Below are positions 5,653 through 9,317 of a stretch of DNA of 9,317 bases, piece by piece. The stretch is taken from NCBI GenBank assembly GCA_028691625.1, contig JAQUYZ010000041.1, positions 1-9,317 on the forward strand, read 5' to 3'. Made by a program: the position numbers and the translations under genes. A model generated the notes under the pieces. It worked only from the letters and a program-made list of their open reading frames with translations, was not told the DNA's origin and made no database searches. Position 1 is the stretch's first letter, and the number at the start of each line of letters is the position of its first letter. Source of the stretch: Eubacteriales bacterium. GTDB taxonomy: Bacteria > Bacillota > Clostridia > Peptostreptococcales > Anaerovoracaceae.

Positions 5653-7665
5653 TTATAAATATCTTTCGTTCTCTTTAATCGCATCAACCAGGACCTGAGG
5701 CTCTTTTGTTTTAATAATATCCTTCCAGGCCTTGATAAGATTCTTACGATGAACAGCATACGGTTGTACGCCTATAAAGGAATGTACTTTTTTCCCCAGG
5801 AACGCATTGGCTGCAGCATAAGCCATCGCTACACCCTGTTCATACGGTCGCTGAGAACTCAACGCTTTTATGACTCCTCTTTTCGCAATATTAACCGCCA
5901 CATCGAGGTCAAGGTCTGACGTTACGATGGAAATATCCTCTCTTCCCAGATCGGAAAGAGCCCGCATTGCCTCTACTGCGGGGCCCTCCCATGAAACATA
6001 AATCCCGCGAATCTCGGGATGAGCCTTGACCATATCCCTGCAAACATTGTAGACACGGTCCTCAATCATAAAGTTTTCTTTTGCTGCGATCGTTATGTTT
6101 CGAAATTGCTCATTGATTACCTGCTCTGCGGCAAAATCCCTCTGCCGTGTTGCAAAAAACGGAGCGCCATGACAGATCAGGCCCACCTTGATATCTTCCT
6201 CGTTCTTAAAGAGCTCACCGAGCAGCTTGCCTGCGTTATGTCCGTTCTCCCGCTCATTCACGGATACGCAGGTTATGTAATCCCCCGGTTTCAATCCTTC
6301 AGGCACATTATTGATCAACACGAGTCCGGTTTTACTGTCTACGATTTTTTTAAAGCTCTCGGCAGTACGCACTTCGTCCGTCGGTATGCTTATGATTACA
6401 TCAGGCTCCTGTAAAAGAAGTCCTTCCAGCTGCTTGCACTGCAAATCTGCGTCAAAGTGCGCATCCGTGATGGACAAAATCTTAACACCGAGCTTGTTGA
6501 ATACATCTCTTATTCCCATTTCATGCAGCCGCATCCATTCCTTCCCTGAATAGTGAAAAGAAATTGCCGCCGTGTAATTCCCTTTTTTAATCTGCTCGAT
6601 TTCCTGCTCTGTCAAGTCGAGATCTTCTGGATTGCTTGCTTTTTCGCCAAATGGACCTCTCCCGATCATCTGGGTAGATTTTCTTATGATCAGATCAACA
6701 GGAACCCGGCAAACGTCCGCTCTTTCGATCTGTCCTTTAATGCGATCCATCATCACTTGTATGGCTTTCAAACCAAGCTCTTTGGGCGATTGTGATATTG
6801 TGGTCAAAGGCGGGTTAAGTATAGGTGACCATTCATAGTCTCCATATCCAATAATTGATAAGTCTTTCGGGCACTCAATTGCAAATTCATTTGTAAATTT
6901 GATCGCACGGAGTGATAGCGTATTATTGCCGCATATGATCGCAGTAGGACGGCTGGGCATAATCCAGAACCGATAGAAAAGATCATCATTTTGCTGGCTG
7001 TCATCACAGCAATTGATCACAAGCTTTTCGTCAAACGGGATGTTGAATTCTTCAAGGGCTTTCTGATATCCCTTGAGGCGCTCCGTTGTTGTCGTGATTT
7101 TTTCACGCCACAATGCAAGGCCGATTCTTTCATGTCCGCTTTTAATCAAATGTGATGTCGCCTTATAGATGCCGCCGACGTTGTCTGAAAGCACCGCAGG
7201 CGCGTCAATGCCCTCAATCATGCGGTCAAGGAATATGTATGGGGTGTGTCCGCCGACTAATATCTTCAAGTCATCCGGATCCTGCGTTGTAGGTGCAATC
7301 ATGATACCCTGTATCCGCTCGTCCTGCAGCAAATAGTGAAGATACTCCCGTTCCCGGTTTACGTCTTCGTTGCAGGAACAGACGATCAATGCATACCCCT
7401 GATGTTTTAAAAATTCATCAATACTTTTTACAACCTCTGAAAAAAAACGGCTGGAGATATCCGGTACGAGCAATGCGACCGCCGGAACCCGGTTCGCCTG
7501 GATATTCCGGGTCTTTTTGCTCAACTTATAACCGGTCGAAGCAATCGCCTCCTCAACACGTTTTACCAGATCAGGGCTGACATATCTTGTTTTGTTTATT
7601 ACGTGGGATACTGTCGCTATAGAAACATCGGCGACTCCGGCCACATCTTTAATCGTTCTTGACAT
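5653..7665 (-). CDS. LacI-family regulator fused to a second, transporter-type sugar-binding domain
   Basis: DNA-binding transcriptional regulator of 670 residues, about twice the usual LacI length of 330-350. I start it at ATG 7665, with AGGA five bases upstream; an in-frame TTG at 7680 would add five residues but has no ribosome site. Order of parts: LacI helix-turn-helix TIKDVAGVADVSIATVSHVI (4-23); hinge region near 30-46; a normal LacI/RbsB-like sensor core at about 60-332, with landmarks FLDR, GHERIG, CGNN, IIGYGD and PPLTTI; then, from GPFGEKA (337-343), a second complete type 1 binding domain to the end. That second domain matches the operon's own binding protein: LTEQEIEQIKKGNYTAAI aligns with LTDEEVQQIKDGQYTAAI, and 17 of 27 residues from that leucine to the tryptophan of the FHYxGxxW motif are identical. 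It has no signal peptide or membrane segment, so it acts in the cytoplasm. It probably represses itself and the downstream operon until sugar is present. The frame is uninterrupted across the junction, so this is a true fusion. Confidence 0.93.
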   Translation of the reverse strand: MSRTIKDVAGVADVSIATVSHVINKTRYVSPDLVKRVEEAIASTGYKLSKKTRNIQANRVPAVALLVPDISSRFFSEVVKSIDEFLKHQGYALIVCSCNEDVNREREYLHYLLQDERIQGIMIAPTTQDPDDLKILVGGHTPYIFLDRMIEGIDAPAVLSDNVGGIYKATSHLIKSGHERIGLALWREKITTTTERLKGYQKALEEFNIPFDEKLVINCCDDSQQNDDLFYRFWIMPSRPTAIICGNNTLSLRAIKFTNEFAIECPKDLSIIGYGDYEWSPILNPPLTTISQSPKELGLKAIQVMMDRIKGQIERADVCRVPVDLIIRKSTQMIGRGPFGEKASNPEDLDLTEQEIEQIKKGNYTAAISFHYSGKEWMRLHEMGIRDVFNKLGVKILSITDAHFDADLQCKQLEGLLLQEPDVIISIPTDEVRTAESFKKIVDSKTGLVLINNVPEGLKPGDYITCVSVNERENGHNAGKLLGELFKNEEDIKVGLICHGAPFFATRQRDFAAEQVINEQFRNITIAAKENFMIEDRVYNVCRDMVKAHPEIRGIYVSWEGPAVEAMRALSDLGREDISIVTSDLDLDVAVNIAKRGVIKALSSQRPYEQGVAMAYAAANAFLGKKVHSFIGVQPYAVHRKNLIKAWKDIIKTKEPQVLVDAIKENERYL

Positions 7666-7670
7666 CACAT

Positions 7671-7674
7671 TCCT
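7671..7674 (-). promoter_or_regulatory. Ribosome binding site deciding the regulator start
   Basis: AGGA on the minus strand lies five bases before ATG 7665. No comparable site precedes the upstream in-frame TTG at 7680, whose leader is AT-rich. The ATG also gives the usual short LacI N-terminus (MSRTIKDVA). Confidence 0.6.
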
Positions 7675-7689
7675 ATCCAATCTTTATTT

Positions 7690-7706
7690 AATTTACGTAA
7701 AGAGTA
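7690..7706 (-). promoter_or_regulatory. Promoter-proximal LacI-type operator (TTTACGTAAA core)
   Basis: The minus strand reads TACTCTTTACGTAAATT. Its core TTTACGTAAA (7692-7701) is a perfect palindrome centred on CG, the arrangement typical of LacI-family operators. It overlaps the end of the -10 and the expected start site, so binding would block transcription of the regulator. A second copy, identical at 16 of 17 positions, lies at 7811-7827 in inverted orientation. Confidence 0.6.
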
Positions 7707-7729
7707 GCATTATTTAATTAATTTGTCAA
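7701..7729 (-). promoter_or_regulatory. Sigma-A-type promoter of the regulator gene and probably the operon
   Basis: Minus strand: perfect -35 TTGACA (7729-7724), a 17-bp spacer (7723-7707) and a weak -10 TACTCT (7706-7701), which matches TATAAT only at its first two and last bases. The promoter-proximal TTTACGTAAA operator begins at the last base of the -10 and would cover the transcription start. A strong -35 with an operator over the start fits a repressed promoter. Confidence 0.6.
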
Positions 7730-7810
7730 TATTTATTTCCGTTATTTCCATTTATTTTCCATTTTGGAGGTTATCGGGCTACCTGTCTGTGGAATATTTC
7801 TCGTTTTTAA

Positions 7811-7827
7811 TACTTTTTACGTAAATT
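7811..7827 (+). promoter_or_regulatory. Distal LacI-type operator (TTTACGTAAA core)
   Basis: The plus strand reads TACTTTTTACGTAAATT, differing from the proximal operator at one position of 17. Its palindromic core at 7816-7825 is 124 bp upstream (centre to centre) of the proximal core, close to twelve helical turns, so looping by a tetrameric or dimer-of-dimers repressor is conceivable. It lies between the peptidase terminator and the regulator promoter. Confidence 0.5.
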
Positions 7828-7855
7828 TTCTCCATAATGCACTCTTCTCTTTCTG

Positions 7856-7885
7856 AAAAAAAAGCGCCGCCCTGTCGGACGGCTT
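7856..7885 (-). terminator. Rho-independent terminator of the M23 peptidase gene
   Basis: Minus strand: GCCGTCC, loop GACA, GGGCGGC (7883-7866; a 7-bp stem with one G-U pair), then GC and eight T residues (7863-7856). It starts about 45 bp after the peptidase stop codon and separates that gene from the sugar operon. Confidence 0.85.
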
Positions 7886-7929
7886 CATGAAACCTGAATT
7901 CGAATCGGCAGTATGCCTGCTGCTCATGA

Positions 7930-9294
7930 TCAGGGACTGGAAATATACTCCTCGTAGTTCTCATACGTGATCGGCTGACCGACCAGGAAATACCCGGGTT
8001 CAAGGTTCGTCAAGTAATACGATATCATAAAATGCAGGTGCGGACCGGTGGAAAACCCGGTCGATCCGACTTCCCCGATCTTTTGCCCCCGCTCCGCGAT
8101 TTCACCCGCTTTCACGGAAAGGTTCAGCAAGTGATGATAGACGCTGAATAAGCCCTCCCCGTGGTCAATCATAACCGTGTTTCCTGTTAGAATCAGGGAT
8201 CTTGCAAGGACCACCTTGCCGCGGTTTGCGGCCTTGACCTCAGTCCCGGCCGGTGCTGCTATATCCAGGCCGAGGTGCCTGTAGGAGGTAGGGAAATCGT
8301 TGACATAGCGAGTCTCACCGAATTCCGTGGTCAGACGCCCCCTGACCGGCAGGACAAACCCTTCCGTATAGTATCTGGATGGTTCCGACTGGTTTCTTAC
8401 AGGAATATAATATCGGTTATATTCCGCATAGGCTGCATCATTTCTTGTTTCCTGCTCTGTTTCCGGATCCACGTATAAATACTGAATTTGGTAATCATAT
8501 TCTGCAATTTCAATTTCCAGCGCATTCTCTGTCCCTTTGCTTTTAACACCATATTTAATCTGATAGATGCCCGGTTTCACATTGTAGTTTGAAGGCAAAT
8601 AACCCCGGATCAAATCGTCCTGCCGATACCATTTATACTTCTCGTAAACCGATTGCTCAAAAATAATATCTTCCGGCCTGTCTGCATAGTAAACTGTGAC
8701 CTCCAGCAGCTGTCCCTGGGTTAGCCTCTGTGCCGAAAAAACAAATTTCTCGGGTAAATCCGTTGTTACAGGTATTTCAAGTATGTATTCCCCCCGGCAG
8801 GGATCCCCTTCTCCGGTCCACTCCATCGTTAATTCATAGAGAAAGCTTCCGTTCCGCAGTGGCAGCGGAAGATCTGGTAAAATCACCTGTGCTTCTTCCG
8901 AAACAATCTGACCTGATTCCTTCTCAATGATTTTGAGGCTTACCCGGTCGGGTGTCTTACCAACGTTCACCAGCAATTTGTCTTCATGCGAAGTCATAGC
9001 GGCAGCGGGTTTCGATTCATAACCGCTCAGCTCATCATTGCCGGGCTCCTTTGGCGGAGCGTACCACTGGCCGTTATTCTTTTGAATGCTCCACTCCTTT
9101 ACGACCATGTCAAAGCAGACCTGCGTTTCGTTCAGCGTAACTTCCGGTACGGCCCCGAGACGGTCTGCGTAGATACGATCATAAAAACGTTCCAATAAAA
9201 AATCAGGCTCCGCTTTATACACATAGAATCCCAAAGACAACGCCGCGATGAGTAAAATGAAACATGTTTTTCTGAATGCTGATTTCCTCTTCAT
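7930..9294 (-). CDS. Membrane-anchored M23 (LytM/lysostaphin-type) metallopeptidase
   Basis: Probable extracytoplasmic zinc peptidase of 454 residues acting on peptidoglycan cross-bridges or stem peptides. A basic N-terminus (MKRKSAFRK) is followed by one hydrophobic segment at about 11-26 with no clear signal-peptidase or lipobox site, so it is probably a membrane-anchored protein. Residues of about 50-300 look beta-rich and are not recognised. The M23 domain spans about 313-435: RHLGLDIAAPAGT gives the HxxxD zinc ligands His340 and Asp344, YHHL supplies a catalytic-type His (387/388), and GPHLH supplies His419 and His421. All the canonical residues are present, so it is probably active and not a degenerate LytM activator. 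GGGAG lies shortly upstream of the ATG. The gene ends at its own terminator, so it is unlikely to be part of the sugar operon; its real partners may lie beyond 9317. Confidence 0.9.
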   Translation of the reverse strand: MKRKSAFRKTCFILLIAALSLGFYVYKAEPDFLLERFYDRIYADRLGAVPEVTLNETQVCFDMVVKEWSIQKNNGQWYAPPKEPGNDELSGYESKPAAAMTSHEDKLLVNVGKTPDRVSLKIIEKESGQIVSEEAQVILPDLPLPLRNGSFLYELTMEWTGEGDPCRGEYILEIPVTTDLPEKFVFSAQRLTQGQLLEVTVYYADRPEDIIFEQSVYEKYKWYRQDDLIRGYLPSNYNVKPGIYQIKYGVKSKGTENALEIEIAEYDYQIQYLYVDPETEQETRNDAAYAEYNRYYIPVRNQSEPSRYYTEGFVLPVRGRLTTEFGETRYVNDFPTSYRHLGLDIAAPAGTEVKAANRGKVVLARSLILTGNTVMIDHGEGLFSVYHHLLNLSVKAGEIAERGQKIGEVGSTGFSTGPHLHFMISYYLTNLEPGYFLVGQPITYENYEEYISSP

Positions 9295-9317
9295 ACTGTC
9301 TCCCGGGTTTTTGACTT

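Noticed and set aside
5634..5659. A plus-strand promoter-like TTGACA ... TATAAA that would make RNA antisense to the regulator's 3' end
   Set aside because: The spacer is only 14 bp, too short for a sigma-A promoter, and no plus-strand gene follows.
7666..7680. TTG at 7680 as the regulator start
   Set aside because: It has no ribosome binding site, while ATG 7665 has AGGA five bases upstream and gives the usual LacI N-terminus.
7779..8003. A 74-codon minus-strand open frame, with an inner 18-codon peptide (MEKIYVKSIKNEKYSTDR), between the peptidase and the regulator
   Set aside because: The long version overlaps the peptidase gene and the terminator in another frame. The short peptide has at best a weak ribosome site and lies across the distal operator, so coding is unlikely.
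7930..9294. The M23 peptidase as a member of the sugar operon
   Set aside because: A strong terminator and a separate promoter with operators lie between it and the regulator, and no functional link is visible.
1..9317. CRISPR arrays, insertion sequences, tRNA or rRNA genes, phage genes
   Set aside because: I saw no regularly spaced repeats, transposase motifs, terminal inverted repeats with target duplications, or RNA-gene signatures. The window is a compact chromosomal metabolic region.

Overview
This window appears to come from the genome of a low-to-moderate GC Firmicute, probably a member of the Clostridia. The grounds are strong AGGAGG-type ribosome binding sites, a classic lipobox lipoprotein, compact co-directional operon packing and LacI/RbsABC-type sugar-uptake genes. 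The species cannot be named from the sequence. Every gene I can support lies on the minus strand, so transcription runs from the high coordinates to the low ones.

Region by region, in transcription order: (i) 9294-7930 encodes a membrane-anchored M23 (LytM/lysostaphin-type) metallopeptidase, closed by a rho-independent terminator at 7885-7856. (ii) 7830-7666 is a regulatory region with a TTGACA promoter and two copies of a 17-bp LacI-type operator built on TTTACGTAAA; the promoter-proximal copy overlaps the -10. (iii) 7665-5653 encodes an unusual double-length LacI-family regulator: helix-turn-helix, a normal LacI ligand-binding core, and then a second complete ligand-binding domain that is a paralogue of the operon's own transporter binding protein. 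(iv) 5568-4765 encodes an IolE-like TIM-barrel sugar isomerase/epimerase/dehydratase. (v) 4707-3571 encodes the lipoprotein sugar-binding protein. (vi) 3421-2252 encodes a Gfo/Idh/MocA sugar dehydrogenase that resembles levoglucosan dehydrogenase. (vii) 2191-698 encodes the duplicated-ABC ATPase and (viii) 714-1 the RbsC-type permease, which runs off the window edge.

Taken together, (iii)-(viii) form a self-regulated sugar uptake and catabolism operon. The binding protein, ATPase and permease would import a sugar. The dehydrogenase probably oxidises it to a keto sugar, and the IolE-like protein would then carry out elimination/hydration or isomerisation. Levoglucosan (1,6-anhydroglucose) or a related glucoside oxidised at C3 is my leading inference for the substrate, but the sequence alone does not prove it. 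Further enzymes of the pathway would be expected beyond position 1.

The most notable item is the regulator: a repressor that has captured a cytoplasmic copy of the cognate transporter's binding protein, including that protein's linker. This suggests two-input sensing of the imported sugar and a derivative, or of two ligands. Secondary items are the paired operators, a G11/C7 homopolymer hairpin between two genes, a perfect 12-bp palindrome ahead of the catabolic genes, and a weakened N-terminal ABC signature in the ATPase.
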